DNA of 64,000 bases from Tardiphaga sp. (lineage in GTDB: Bacteria > Pseudomonadota > Alphaproteobacteria > Rhizobiales > Xanthobacteraceae), in contig JASBVG010000089.1 of NCBI GenBank assembly GCA_030147505.1, positions 32,863 to 96,862 of the forward strand, written 5' to 3'. The translations under genes and the position numbers were made by a program. Positions 1-8,389 of the stretch are shown in pieces. Numbering within the stretch: position 1 is the first letter of the stretch; each line of letters opens with the position of its first letter. The notes below the pieces were generated by a model, which saw only the letters and a list, made by a program, of their open reading frames with translations, made no database searches and had not been told where the DNA came from.

Positions 1-323
1 CGATGGTCGCCGACATCATCATGCCGATCATCGGCGCGATCACCGGCGGTCTCGATTTCTCGAACTACTTCACCGGCCTGTCGAAGTCGGTCACCGCGAC
101 CAATCTCGCCGATGCCAAGAAGCAGGGCGCCGTGCTGGCCTGGGGCAGCTTCCTCACGCTGACGCTGAACTTCATCATCGTCGCCTTCGTGCTGTTCATG
201 GTGATCCGTGCCATGAATACGCTGAAGCGCAAGGAAGAGGCCAAGCCCGCCGAGCCGCCGAAGCCGAGTGCCGAAGCCGCGCTGCTCACCGAAATCCGCG
301 ACCTCCTCAAGGCGAAAGCCTGA
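1..323 (+). CDS. mscL: Large-conductance mechanosensitive channel MscL, 3' part
   Basis: The reading frame is open from the first base, so the N-terminal helix and the start of the first membrane segment lie outside the window. The visible part begins with the end of TM1 ([12 protein letters not shown]), followed by a periplasmic loop, a second membrane segment (about [19 protein letters not shown]), a proline-rich linker and the C-terminal helix ([13 protein letters not shown]) that forms the cytoplasmic bundle. MscL is a homopentamer of the inner membrane that releases solutes at hypo-osmotic shock. The match to the family is strong; only the partial 5' end is uncertain. Confidence 0.95.
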   Translation, partial: MVADIIMPIIGAITGGLDFSNYFTGLSKSVTATNLADAKKQGAVLAWGSFLTLTLNFIIVAFVLFMVIRAMNTLKRKEEAKPAEPPKPSAEAALLTEIRDLLKAKA

Positions 324-385
324 TCGGCTTGGGGCAGGGCACGGGCATGCCTATATCTGGCGTCTGACGCCGAAAGAATCTGACG

Positions 386-859
386 ATGTCCGAAAAGAAC
401 GAACGCCCGATCAAGCTCATCGCGGAAAACCGCAAGGCCCGCTTCAACTACGCCGTGGAAGACACGGTGGAGGCGGGCATTGCGCTGACTGGCACTGAAG
501 TGAAATCGATCCGCAACGGCAAGAGCACGATCGCGGAATCCTATGCGGATCCCAAGGATGGCGAGATCTGGCTCGTCAATGCCAACATCCCGGAATATCT
601 GCAGGCAAACCGCTTCAACCACGAGCCGAAGCGCCCGCGCAAACTGCTGCTGCATCGCAAGCAGATCAACAAGCTGATGGGGGCGGTGGAGCGTCAGGGC
701 ATGACGCTCATTCCGCTCAAGATGTATTTCAACGAGCGCGGCCGTGTGAAGCTGCAGCTCGCGCTCGCCAAGGGCAAGCAGCTCCACGACAAGCGCGCCA
801 GCGAGAAGGAGCGCGACTGGGGCCGCGAGAAGGGCCGCCTGCTGCGCGCGAGGGGATAG
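386..859 (+). CDS. smpB: SsrA-binding protein SmpB
   Basis: This 157-residue protein has the full SmpB pattern: an N-terminal ENRKARFNY segment, a central oligonucleotide-binding barrel ([18 protein letters not shown]), and a basic C-terminal tail ([18 protein letters not shown]) that enters the ribosomal mRNA channel. It binds tmRNA and delivers it to stalled ribosomes for trans-translation. No tmRNA gene is visible in this window. The length is normal for the family. The gene lies 62 bases after mscL and is followed by a palindromic repeat. Confidence 0.97.
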   Translation: MSEKNERPIKLIAENRKARFNYAVEDTVEAGIALTGTEVKSIRNGKSTIAESYADPKDGEIWLVNANIPEYLQANRFNHEPKRPRKLLLHRKQINKLMGAVERQGMTLIPLKMYFNERGRVKLQLALAKGKQLHDKRASEKERDWGREKGRLLRARG

Positions 860-863
860 CTTT

Positions 864-968
864 TAGGATGGGTAGAGCGCAGGCGCGGTGGCGCCGGAGC
901 GAAACCCATCGGCGGAGCTCGCGGCAATCGACGGACGACATGGGTTTCGCTACGCTCCACCCATCCTA
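864..968. repeat. Long inverted repeat, family A copy 1
   Basis: The outer arms read TAGGATGGGTAGAGCG and the near reverse complement CGCTCCACCCATCCTA. Inner arms CGAAACCCATC and GATGGGTTTCG pair less regularly across a variable centre. A second copy with the same arms is at 25470-25578. It lies between smpB and the peroxiredoxin start and could form a large cruciform or RNA hairpin. I associate this element with intergenic repeats of Bradyrhizobium-like genomes, which is recall and not a search. Confidence 0.85.
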
Positions 969-987
969 CGAATGCGAGTTTGTGGCA

Positions 988-1563
988 ATGACCCAACCAA
1001 ATCTCACCGATGTCGACTGGAGCAAGATCCCTGCGCCGGAGGATGATGGTGCTGCAGTCCATCTCGTGGGTATGACGATTCCCACGCTCCATCTGCATGC
1101 CACTGACGACAGCGTGGTCGATCTCTCCGGGTTGAAAGGCCGCACCGTGGTGTTCGGTTATCCACGCACCGGCGAGCCCGGCAAGATCGGCCTCACTGAT
1201 GACTGGGACATGATCCCCGGCGCCCGCGGTTGCACGCCGCAGGCCTGTTCGTTTCGTGATCTGTTTTCGGAATTGCGCGCTGCCGGTGCGAAACATGTGT
1301 TCGGCCTCTCGACCCAGAGCAACGCCTACCAGAGCGAGATGGCTGCACGCCTGCATCTGCCGTTTCCGGTTCTATCCGACGAGAAGCTCGAACTTACCGA
1401 TGCGCTGAACCTGCCGACGATGGACGTCGCCGACCTCACGCTGATCAAGCGCCTCGCGCTGATCGTCGATGATGGCACGATCACCCATGTGTTCTATCCG
1501 GTGTTTCCGCCGGACCGGAATGCGGGCGATGTGCTGGCGTGGCTGAAGGCCAATCCGCTTTAG
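988..1563 (+). CDS. Peroxiredoxin (AhpC/TSA, BCP-like)
   Basis: This 191-residue thioredoxin-fold peroxidase has the motif GARGCTPQACSFRDL, with a peroxidatic cysteine at residue 82 and a likely resolving cysteine at 87, the CxxxxC spacing of BCP-type peroxiredoxins. It would reduce hydroperoxides in the cytoplasm with electrons from thioredoxin or glutaredoxin. I chose the ATG at 988 because the in-frame codons from 868 run through the inverted repeat and give low-complexity sequence, while family similarity begins at the chosen start. A hairpin separates it from the convergent glycosylase gene downstream. Confidence 0.85.
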   Translation: MTQPNLTDVDWSKIPAPEDDGAAVHLVGMTIPTLHLHATDDSVVDLSGLKGRTVVFGYPRTGEPGKIGLTDDWDMIPGARGCTPQACSFRDLFSELRAAGAKHVFGLSTQSNAYQSEMAARLHLPFPVLSDEKLELTDALNLPTMDVADLTLIKRLALIVDDGTITHVFYPVFPPDRNAGDVLAWLKANPL

Positions 1564-1585
1564 ATCTGCCGCCTCAATTTACGTC

Positions 1586-1616
1586 TGTCGTCACCCGGTC
1601 AAGCCGGGTGACGACA
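1586..1616. terminator. Perfect hairpin between convergent genes
   Basis: TGTCGTCACCCGG and its exact reverse complement form a 13-bp stem around TCAAG. No T-run follows. It belongs to the same sequence type as the repeats at 8792-8878 and 42230-42309 (CTGTCAT/ACCCGG...CCGGGT/ATGACAG) and may serve as a bidirectional terminator between the peroxiredoxin gene and the glycosylase gene. Confidence 0.55.
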
Positions 1617-1629
1617 AGTGAGTTATGGC

Positions 1630-2289
1630 TCACTCCGCCAGATCCGCCTTCACCTTCGCAAACACCGCACGAAACATCTCCGGCGTCAGCACGCCCGTAT
1701 TCGTGTTGTAGCGCGAGCAGTGATAGCTGTCGTAGAGCTTGAACCGGCCGGCCTCATGCACGGCTCCGTGGGCGAACGGCGCCGTCACGGCGCGGATGCC
1801 CAGCGTTCTCAGCATCGTGTCATGGGCGACACGGCCGAGCAAAACGATGGCGCGCAGGCGCGGCATCGTTTCCATGGTCGCAATCAGGAATGGTCGGCAG
1901 GTGGCGATCTCCACGGGCAGTGGCTTGTTCTGCGGCGGCACGCAGCGCACCGCATTGCTGATGCGGCTGTTGGTCAGCACCAGACCGTCGTCCGGCCGCG
2001 CCTCATAGCTACCGGCGGCAAAGCCGAAATGGAGCAAGGTGTCGTAGAGCAGGTCGCCTGCATAGTCACCGGTGAACGGGCGTCCGGTCCGATTGGCGCC
2101 CTGGACTCCCGGCGCGAGACCGACGATCAGGAGCTGCGCATCCGTTGAGCCGAACGAGGGCACGGGCGCGTTGAAAGCGCCAGGTTCCTGAGCCCGCAAC
2201 GCCGTCCGATAATCGACCAGGCGAGGACAGAGCGGGCAGTCGCGTCCGGGATCTGTGGCCGTACCGGCGGGGATCGCGGTTGCGACCAC
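1630..2289 (-). CDS. Uracil-DNA glycosylase, family 4/5 (UdgB-like)
   Basis: This 219-residue protein excises uracil or other deaminated bases from DNA. Four cysteines suited to a 4Fe-4S cluster are visible (C18 and C21 in CPLC, then C116 and C131). Motif 1 is GLAPGVQGANRTGRPFTGD at residues 57-75, where family 4 enzymes have GEAPG and family 5 enzymes have GLAPG. The second catalytic motif is YHCSRYNTNTG near the C-terminus. The GLAPG form and the second motif favour family 5, whose members also act on hypoxanthine and xanthine. It is a single gene, convergent with the peroxiredoxin. Confidence 0.85.
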   Translation of the reverse strand: MVATAIPAGTATDPGRDCPLCPRLVDYRTALRAQEPGAFNAPVPSFGSTDAQLLIVGLAPGVQGANRTGRPFTGDYAGDLLYDTLLHFGFAAGSYEARPDDGLVLTNSRISNAVRCVPPQNKPLPVEIATCRPFLIATMETMPRLRAIVLLGRVAHDTMLRTLGIRAVTAPFAHGAVHEAGRFKLYDSYHCSRYNTNTGVLTPEMFRAVFAKVKADLAE

Positions 2290-2332
2290 CGCCGGCTGTT
2301 GCCTGCTGAGCTGCGTCCGAGTTCTTGAAAGT

Positions 2333-2959
2333 CTAGTCTTCGAAATCGTCGTCGCCTCGCGGTGCCACGGTGGCCGAGCGCTGCAGGAATTGCGGTGTCT
2401 GGTGGCGCGGCTCGCGCGGCGCAGGGCGTTCGGACGGATCGCGTCCGATCTTGCTCTGCAACTCGATCAGATCCGTGAACACGTCCGCCTGACGGCGCAG
2501 TTCGTCGGCGATCATCGGCGGCTGGCTCGAGATGGTCGAGACCACCGTCACGCGCACGCCGCGGCGCTGCACCGCTTCCACCAGCGAGCGGAAGTCGCCG
2601 TCGCCGGAGAACAGCACGATCTGGTCCACGTGCTCCGCGAGTTCCATGGCATCGACGGCCAGCTCGATGTCCATATTGCCCTTCACCTTGCGCCGGCCCG
2701 ACGCATCGATGAATTCCTTGGTCGCTTTGGTGACGACAGTGTAGCCGTTGTAGTCGAGCCAGTCGATCAGCGGACGAATCGAGGAGTATTCCTGATCCTC
2801 AATAATCGCGGTGTAGTAAAACGCACGTACCAGGGTTCCGCGGCTCTGAAATTCCTTGAGAAGGCGTTTGTAATCGATGTCGAAACCGAGCGTCTTCGCC
2901 GTGGCATAGAGATTGGCGCCATCGATGAAGAGCGCGATCTTGTTAGAAGATTGAGACAT
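2333..2959 (-). CDS. NYN-domain (LabA/DUF88) protein
   Basis: This 208-residue protein has a PIN-like NYN nuclease fold. It opens with FIDGANLYA, carrying the first conserved aspartate at residue 13, and later shows NMDIELAVDAME and VLFSGDGDFRSLVEAV with the remaining acidic cluster. Such proteins are thought to be metal-dependent RNases; the substrate here is unknown. A longer frame reaches 3055, but the ATG at 2959 begins the conserved domain and has an AGAGAA sequence just upstream. The C-terminal tail of about 45 residues is charged and probably disordered. It is a stand-alone gene. Confidence 0.85.
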   Translation of the reverse strand: MSQSSNKIALFIDGANLYATAKTLGFDIDYKRLLKEFQSRGTLVRAFYYTAIIEDQEYSSIRPLIDWLDYNGYTVVTKATKEFIDASGRRKVKGNMDIELAVDAMELAEHVDQIVLFSGDGDFRSLVEAVQRRGVRVTVVSTISSQPPMIADELRRQADVFTDLIELQSKIGRDPSERPAPREPRHQTPQFLQRSATVAPRGDDDFED

Positions 2960-3375
2960 CAAGTTTTCTCTAGGGTTCGTTGAATTTGTGGTTTTTGGCG
3001 CAGCGAAACCGTCACCGCGCATTGGTATTGGGTCTTGGTTGTGTCGTGGCATCAAGTCGTCGGCATCAAATCCGTCACCCGCCTTCTGGCAGATCGGCCT
3101 GACCGAACATCACGCAAGCGAAGAGGAGAGCGATAGGCTCATCTTTTTGCCGATGCAATAAAGCCTTTTGGTGTCCCAAATGGTGTCGGAAAGATCGTTA
3201 TTTAATGGTACCGAGACCCAATATCCAAAGGGTCTTTCGAGGGTAACATAATCCTGCCAAAAGCAAAGCCGCTAGCGGGATTCTAATTTCGTTCTTGCGC
3301 TGGGTGCGAAGCCGCTATACCTAGCCGGCAACAATCCTATTTTTCGGTCTCTCAACCACAACGGAGCGACATTTC
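2960..3375. other. Intergenic region upstream of rpoZ, no gene seen
   Basis: About 415 bases between the divergent NYN-protein and rpoZ genes. It is more AT-rich than its surroundings and must hold both promoters. CTATAC at 3315-3320 is a possible -10 box for rpoZ, but no convincing -35 box stands at the right distance. I see no open frame with coding character and no strong hairpin. Confidence 0.4.
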
Positions 3376-3765
3376 ATGGCGCGCGTCACCGTAGAAGATT
3401 GCATCGACAAGGTCGACAATCGTTTTGATCTGGTCTTGCTGGCAGCACACCGTGCTCGCATGATCTCGTCGGGTTCACAACTCACGATTGATCGCGACAA
3501 CGACAAGAACCCGGTCGTCTCGCTGCGGGAGATCGCCGACCAGACCATTTCGCCGGAAGATCTGCGGGAAGAACTCGTGCATTCGCTGCAGAAGTTCGTC
3601 GAAGTGGACGAGCCGGAGGCCGATACGGTCCCGCTGATCGGCTCAGCCGGTGCAGCCGATGCCGACGATACTGAAGTCGCTGTCGAGCGTATGACCGAAG
3701 AAGAGCTGCTCAAGGGCCTCGAAGGCCTCGCGCCGCCGGAAGAGCAGCCTGAAGAGGACGAGTAA
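3376..3765 (+). CDS. rpoZ: DNA-directed RNA polymerase subunit omega
   Basis: The 129-residue protein starts [20 protein letters not shown], the standard omega N-terminus, followed by [11 protein letters not shown] and [11 protein letters not shown]. It helps fold and stabilise the beta-prime subunit. The C-terminal half is an acidic extension, which is usual in alphaproteobacteria. It lies directly upstream of rsh, an arrangement conserved in many proteobacteria and suggestive because omega forms part of a ppGpp site in RNA polymerase in E. coli. A terminator-like hairpin follows. Confidence 0.97.
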   Translation: MARVTVEDCIDKVDNRFDLVLLAAHRARMISSGSQLTIDRDNDKNPVVSLREIADQTISPEDLREELVHSLQKFVEVDEPEADTVPLIGSAGAADADDTEVAVERMTEEELLKGLEGLAPPEEQPEEDE

Positions 3766-3804
3766 GGCTGATACTCTTCTCCTCCGTTCATCACAGTTTC
3801 GCGC

Positions 3805-3840
3805 AAGGCCCGGATCGCAAGTCCGGGCCTTTGCATTTGT
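3805..3840 (+). terminator. Terminator-like hairpin after rpoZ
   Basis: AAGGCCCGGA and TCCGGGCCTT form a perfect 10-bp stem around a 7-base loop, followed by TTGCATTTGT. The T-rich tail is weak, but the GC-rich stem and its place between rpoZ and rsh fit an intrinsic terminator or attenuator. Confidence 0.65.
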
Positions 3841-3873
3841 GGGATGTTTCGGGGCAAATTATCTGCGGTATTC

Positions 3874-3922
3874 GAGCATGATCCCGAAAAATGGATGCCG
3901 ATTGTCGGATAAGATTATGCTC
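3874..3922. repeat. Palindromic repeat, family B copy 1
   Basis: GAGCATGATC at one end and GATTATGCTC at the other are inverted with one mismatch around CCGAAAAATGGATGCCGA-like spacer. A second copy lies at 53723-53771 (GAACATGATC...GACCGTGTTC) with a closely similar spacer. It stands between rpoZ and rsh. Confidence 0.8.
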
Positions 3923-4007
3923 AGCCAGAGAAAATATGAGCGTCAGATCCATCGGGGATGACGCTGGCGCCGGCAGTCATCAGCGATCCGGCAGAATTGA
4001 GGAATGT

Positions 4008-6356
4008 ATGGCGACGTCGCGCCGTCAGTCACGGCAGATGCAGGCCGCAAACGAGACCGCCGCGGTTCCATCGGCGCGCGTGGAGGGGCCGGCTGTGCCC
4101 GTGGCGCCGGGCGCCACGCCAGCCTCCGATACAACCGCTGCTGGCAAAACCGCGCGGAGCGGCCGCGCCCGCATGATGCGCCAATATGATCTGGTCGAGC
4201 GCGTCCGTGCCTATAATCCGAATACGGACGAGGACCTGCTCAACCGCGCCTATGTCTATGCCATGGTCGCCCATGGCGAGCAGACCCGTGCCTCCGGCGA
4301 TCCCTATTTCACCCATCCGCTCGAAGTCGCGGCGATTCTCACCGATCTCAAACTCGACGACGCGACCATCGTGGCGGCGCTGCTGCACGATACCATCGAG
4401 GATACCGAAGCCACGCGCGCCGAGATCGACAAGCTGTTTGGTCCGGATATCGGCGCGCTGGTCGAAGGCCTCACCAAGCTGAAGCGGCTCGAACTGGTCT
4501 CGCGCGAGGCCAAGCAGGCCGAGAATCTGCGCAAGCTGCTGCTGGCCATTGCCGACGATGTGCGCGTGCTGCTGATCAAGCTGGCCGATCGTCTGCACAA
4601 TATGCGGACCATGGAATTCATGCCGCCGGCCTCGCGCCGCCGCATCGCCGACGAGACCCTCGACATCTATGCACCGCTCGCCGGCCGTATGGGTATGCAG
4701 ACAATGCGCGAGGAGCTTGAAGAACTGTCCTTCAAGGTGCTCGATCCCGACGCCCATCTCGTCGTCATGCAGCGGCTCGACACGCTCACCGAGCGCAACC
4801 GCGATCTGATCGGCATGATCGAGACGCATTTGTCGAGCAAACTGCAGAAGAACGGCATGAAGGCGCGCGTCAGCGGCCGCCGCAAAAAGCCGTTTTCGAT
4901 CTGGACGAAGATGAAGCGCAAGTCGGTGGGCTTCGAGCAGCTCTCCGACATCTACGGCTTCCGCATCGTCATCGACGATCTGGAATCCTGCTACCGCGCG
5001 CTCGGCGTCGTGCATACCACCTGGCCCGTGGTGCCGGGCCGCTTCAAGGATTACATCTCGACGCCGAAGCAGAACGACTATCGCTCGCTGCACACCACGG
5101 TGATCGGTCCCGGCAATCAGCGCGTCGAATTGCAGATCCGTACCGAGGAGATGAACCGTATCGCGGAATACGGTATCGCCGCGCATGCCTTCTACAAGGA
5201 AGGGGCGGGCTCACCGAACGAGCGCCTGAAGCGCGAGTCCAATGCCTTCGCCTGGCTACGCCACACCATCGGCATTCTGTCGGAAAGCACCAATCCGGAA
5301 GAGTTCCTGGAGCACACCAAGCTCGAACTGTTCCACGATCAGGTGTTCTGCTTCACGCCGAAGGGAAAGCTGATCGCGCTGCCGCGCAATGCCAATGTGA
5401 TCGACTTTGCCTATGCCGTGCATACCGATGTCGGCAACAGCGCCGTCGGCTGCAAGATCAACGGCAAATTCGCGCCGCTCTCGTCCGAACTACAGAATGG
5501 CGATGAAGTCGAGGTGCTGACCTCGAAGGCGCAGCAGGCGCCGCCGGCGGCTTGGGAATCCCTTGCGATCACCGGCAAGGCGCGCGCCGCAATCCGACGT
5601 GCGACGCGCACGGCCATGCGTGATCAATATGCGAGCCTCGGCCGCCGCATCGTCGAGCGCCTGTTTGCGCGTGCCAAGATCGAATATGCCGACGATCAGC
5701 TCAGGGGCGCGCTGCCGCGTCTCGCGCGGGCATCCATCGAGGAGGTCATGGCCTCCGTCGGTCGCGGCGAACTGCGCGCCGCCGATGTCGCGCGCGCGAT
5801 GTATCCGGACTACAAGGAAGAGCGCGTCGGCGGCCGCTATGCCGCCAACAAGAAGAGCACGGCCGACAAGGTGCGTTCGGGCGAAGGCGCGGGCAAGTTC
5901 ACCTCGGTCATTTCCATCGGCGGCGTCAATTCCGATCTGCCGGTGCGTTTTGCGCCCAATGGCGGCGCCGTGCCGGGCGATCGCATCGTCGGTATCGTCA
6001 CGCCGGGCGAGGGAATCACCATCTATCCGATCCAGTCGCCGGCGCTGCGCGAATTCGAGGAAGAGCCGGAGCGCTGGGTCGACGTGCGCTGGGACGTGGA
6101 CGATTCATCGCCGCAGCGTTTCCCGGCCAGACTCTTCTTGCAGAACGTCAACGAGCCCGGCAGCCTTGCGCAGATCGCCCAGGTGATCGCCGATCACGAC
6201 GGCAATATCGACAATATCAGCATGCACCGCCGTTCGCCCGATTTCACCGAGCAGACCATCGATCTCGGCGTCTACGACCTCAAGCATCTCAGCGCGATCA
6301 TCAACCAGTTGCGTGCGAAAGCGGTGGTGGCGAAGGTCGAGCGCGTGAACGGATAG
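4008..6356 (+). CDS. rsh: Bifunctional (p)ppGpp synthetase/hydrolase Rsh
   Basis: The protein (about 782 residues) makes and degrades (p)ppGpp. In order: an N-terminal low-complexity extension, the HD hydrolase domain with an intact HDTIEDT motif (H127, D128), the synthetase domain (GFRIVIDDLESCYRALG, then RFKDYISTPKQNDYRSLHT), a TGS domain (FTPKGKLIALP to GDEVEVLTS), a helical region and a C-terminal ACT domain (NEPGSLAQIAQVIADHDGN). The intact HD motif argues for hydrolase activity, as expected where one Rsh does both jobs. The frame is open from 3891. I prefer the ATG at 4008, preceded by GAGGAA, but the start is uncertain because the N-terminal 50 residues are poorly conserved. Confidence 0.95.
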   Translation: MATSRRQSRQMQAANETAAVPSARVEGPAVPVAPGATPASDTTAAGKTARSGRARMMRQYDLVERVRAYNPNTDEDLLNRAYVYAMVAHGEQTRASGDPYFTHPLEVAAILTDLKLDDATIVAALLHDTIEDTEATRAEIDKLFGPDIGALVEGLTKLKRLELVSREAKQAENLRKLLLAIADDVRVLLIKLADRLHNMRTMEFMPPASRRRIADETLDIYAPLAGRMGMQTMREELEELSFKVLDPDAHLVVMQRLDTLTERNRDLIGMIETHLSSKLQKNGMKARVSGRRKKPFSIWTKMKRKSVGFEQLSDIYGFRIVIDDLESCYRALGVVHTTWPVVPGRFKDYISTPKQNDYRSLHTTVIGPGNQRVELQIRTEEMNRIAEYGIAAHAFYKEGAGSPNERLKRESNAFAWLRHTIGILSESTNPEEFLEHTKLELFHDQVFCFTPKGKLIALPRNANVIDFAYAVHTDVGNSAVGCKINGKFAPLSSELQNGDEVEVLTSKAQQAPPAAWESLAITGKARAAIRRATRTAMRDQYASLGRRIVERLFARAKIEYADDQLRGALPRLARASIEEVMASVGRGELRAADVARAMYPDYKEERVGGRYAANKKSTADKVRSGEGAGKFTSVISIGGVNSDLPVRFAPNGGAVPGDRIVGIVTPGEGITIYPIQSPALREFEEEPERWVDVRWDVDDSSPQRFPARLFLQNVNEPGSLAQIAQVIADHDGNIDNISMHRRSPDFTEQTIDLGVYDLKHLSAIINQLRAKAVVAKVERVNG

Positions 6357-6363
6357 GGACTCT

Positions 6364-6515
6364 GTCTGTCGTTGCCCGACTTGATCGGGCTCGTCTCGTC
6401 GTTGCCCGGCTGGACCAGGCTCCTCTTGTCGTTACCCGGCTTGACCCGGTGACCCAGTAATCTCCGACCTCGGATCAAGCGCACGGCCGGTGTTTACCGG
6501 ATCACCCGCTTGCAA
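6364..6515. repeat. Tandem decayed palindromic half-units
   Basis: Three imperfect tandem units beginning GTCGTTGCCCG or GTCGTTACCCG, each followed by a near complement such as CTTGATCGGGC or CTTGACCCGG, run into GTGACCCAGTAATCT. The same words occur in the palindromes at 1586-1616, 8792-8878 and 42230-42309. They follow the rsh stop codon directly and look like accumulated, partly decayed copies of one repeat family. Confidence 0.6.
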
Positions 6516-6550
6516 CCTTGTTCCTATTTCGTTCTTGACAAAATTCCCAT

Positions 6551-6950
6551 CTCCCCTCATATCCCTCCCGTCTCGTTCGCGAGGGGCGCTCTCATGAGGC
6601 GTCTTTTGGGCGGAACGTGGATGCGGCGCCTGCGGGTATGAGGCCTACGCAGCCTCATGCACTCGGGTGGTCGGGGGTAACCGTCCGGGCCCATTACGGG
6701 GCTCTGCCGCTAGCGCGGCTGGACGTGGTGCGGGCGAAGGCGGGGAAACCTGTCGGATGGCTCTTGCGAGAGAGCGCCCAGTACCCGGAAGAACGGTCCT
6801 TCGACTGGCAAAACGTCGCGGTGGCGCGCCGTAAGGCGTTGCGCAATTGCGGTTTCGCTGGCGATCCAGCGAAACGGATTGCGTCAAGTCCCACCCAACG
6901 CGCCTTGCGGCGTGCCACCTCCCCTCATGTCTGGAGGGGAGACCTGCTCA
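6551..6950. other. Highly base-paired, repeat-like intergenic element
   Basis: This gene-free stretch has unusually many exact inverted repeats. A 10-base match GGGCGCTCTC (6584-6593) with GAGAGCGCCC (6770-6779) spans 176 bases. A 7-bp stem ATGAGGC/GCCTCAT lies at 6638-6658, a perfect 10-bp hairpin GTTTCGCTGG/CCAGCGAAAC at 6852-6875, and CTCCCCTC/GAGGGGAG at 6919-6941. The sequence CTCCCCTCAT occurs near both ends (6551 and 6919). A frame of 181 codons at 6617-7162 crosses it, but its composition is not protein-like and it has no good ribosome site. It may be a structured RNA or a non-autonomous repeat. Bases 6951-7230 hold nothing I can name. Confidence 0.5.
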
Positions 6951-7240
6951 TGCCTCGGACGCTCCGGCGCCGCGAGAATGCGAGCGCACGACATTGCGAT
7001 AGTCACGCTGTCACTACATTCCAGCCCACCAATTCCGGAAACACAGCTCTCCGCTTTTGTGAGAGCTCGCGACCAGATTGGCAAACTGCTTCACTGCAAG
7101 CGAAAAGTAACACGATACTTTTGCGTCCATTCCGCTCAGTGAAATTCACATCCGCAGCGTGAAATGTTGTCGCTTGCCAAGCCTGTTTTGAACCGGCACA
7201 AAAAACTGAACCGGGACGAAAACACCAAGCGGAGAGACGA

Positions 7241-8389
7241 TTGAGTATCAAGGGCAAGGCCTATATCGCGGGCATCTACGAGCATCCGACGCGGCATGCG
7301 CCGGACAAATCGGTCTGGCAGCTGCATGCCGAAGTCGCCAAGGGCGCGCTCGAGGATGCCGGCCTGACGAACAAGGACGTCGATGGCCTGTTCATCGCAG
7401 GCGATGCCAATGGCGGCCTGTGGCCGATGACCGACTATCTCGGCCTCAAGCCCCGCCATGTGGATAGCACCGAAACCGGCGGCTGCTCCTACATCATCGC
7501 GCTCGGCCATGCCGCGCAGGCGATCGCGCTCGGCAAGTGCTCGGTGGCGCTGATCACGCTGGCCGGCAAGCCGCGCACCTCGCCGCCGACGCCGCGCGCG
7601 CAGGGCGCTGAAGCAGATTTCGAGACCGCTTTCGGTGCGACCACGCACAATGCCTATGGCATGGCCGCGATGCGTCACATGCACGATTACGGCACCACCT
7701 CCGAACAACTCGCCTGGATCAAGGTCGCCGCCTCGCATCATGCGCAGTACAATCCGCATGCGATGCTCAAGGACGTGGTCACCGTGGAGGACGTGCTGAA
7801 CTCGCCGATGATCTCCGATCCGCTACGCCGCATGGATTGCTGCGTCGTCACCGATGGCGGCGGCGCGCTCATCGTCACCACCGAGGAAATCGCCAAGAGC
7901 CTGAAGAAGCCGCTCGTGCGCCTGATCGGCCACGGCGAGGCCATGAAGGGTCCGCGCGGCGGCAAGGATCTCGACCTCACTTATTCGGCCGGCGTGTGGT
8001 CGGGGCCGCGCGCCTTCGAAGAAGCGGGCGTGACGCCGCAGGACATGAAGTATGCGTCGATCTATGACAGCTTCACCATCACCGTGCTGATGCAGCTCGA
8101 AGACCTCGGCTTCTGCAAGAAGGGCGAGGGCGGCAAGTTCGTCTCCGATGGCAACCTGATCTCGGGCGTCGGCAAGCTGCCGTTCAACACCGATGGCGGC
8201 GGTCTCTGCAGCAACCACCCGATCAACCGTGGTGGTATGACCAAGATCCTCGAAGCCGTGCGCCAGCTGCGCGGCGAAGCCCATCCGAAGCTGCAGGTCC
8301 CCAATTGCGACCTCGCCATTGCTCACGGCACCGGCGGCCTGCTCGGCGTGCGCCATGCTGCCTCGACCGCCATTCTGGAGCGCGTGTGA
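7241..8389 (+). CDS. Thiolase family protein (SCP2/lipid-transfer type)
   Basis: This 382-residue thiolase-fold protein has a probable nucleophile at C82 (TETGGCSYIIALGHAAQAI) and a C-terminal NHPINRGGMTKI and HGTGG region, as in SCP2-type thiolases rather than classical biosynthetic ones. It starts at a TTG: GGAGAG lies four bases upstream and the protein aligns from there. It overlaps the following DUF35 gene (TGATG), an arrangement conserved for this pair; DUF35 proteins are obligate partners of such thiolases in steroid side-chain degradation and of archaeal HMG-CoA-forming thiolases. The likely job is thiolytic or retro-aldol cleavage of an unusual acyl-CoA. The substrate cannot be read from the sequence. 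Confidence 0.85.
   Translation: MSIKGKAYIAGIYEHPTRHAPDKSVWQLHAEVAKGALEDAGLTNKDVDGLFIAGDANGGLWPMTDYLGLKPRHVDSTETGGCSYIIALGHAAQAIALGKCSVALITLAGKPRTSPPTPRAQGAEADFETAFGATTHNAYGMAAMRHMHDYGTTSEQLAWIKVAASHHAQYNPHAMLKDVVTVEDVLNSPMISDPLRRMDCCVVTDGGGALIVTTEEIAKSLKKPLVRLIGHGEAMKGPRGGKDLDLTYSAGVWSGPRAFEEAGVTPQDMKYASIYDSFTITVLMQLEDLGFCKKGEGGKFVSDGNLISGVGKLPFNTDGGGLCSNHPINRGGMTKILEAVRQLRGEAHPKLQVPNCDLAIAHGTGGLLGVRHAASTAILERV

Noticed and set aside
6617..7162. 181-codon frame on the plus strand, candidate hypothetical protein
   Set aside because: No good ribosome site, arginine- and alanine-rich sequence without a domain, and it runs through exact hairpins; better seen as part of the structured element.
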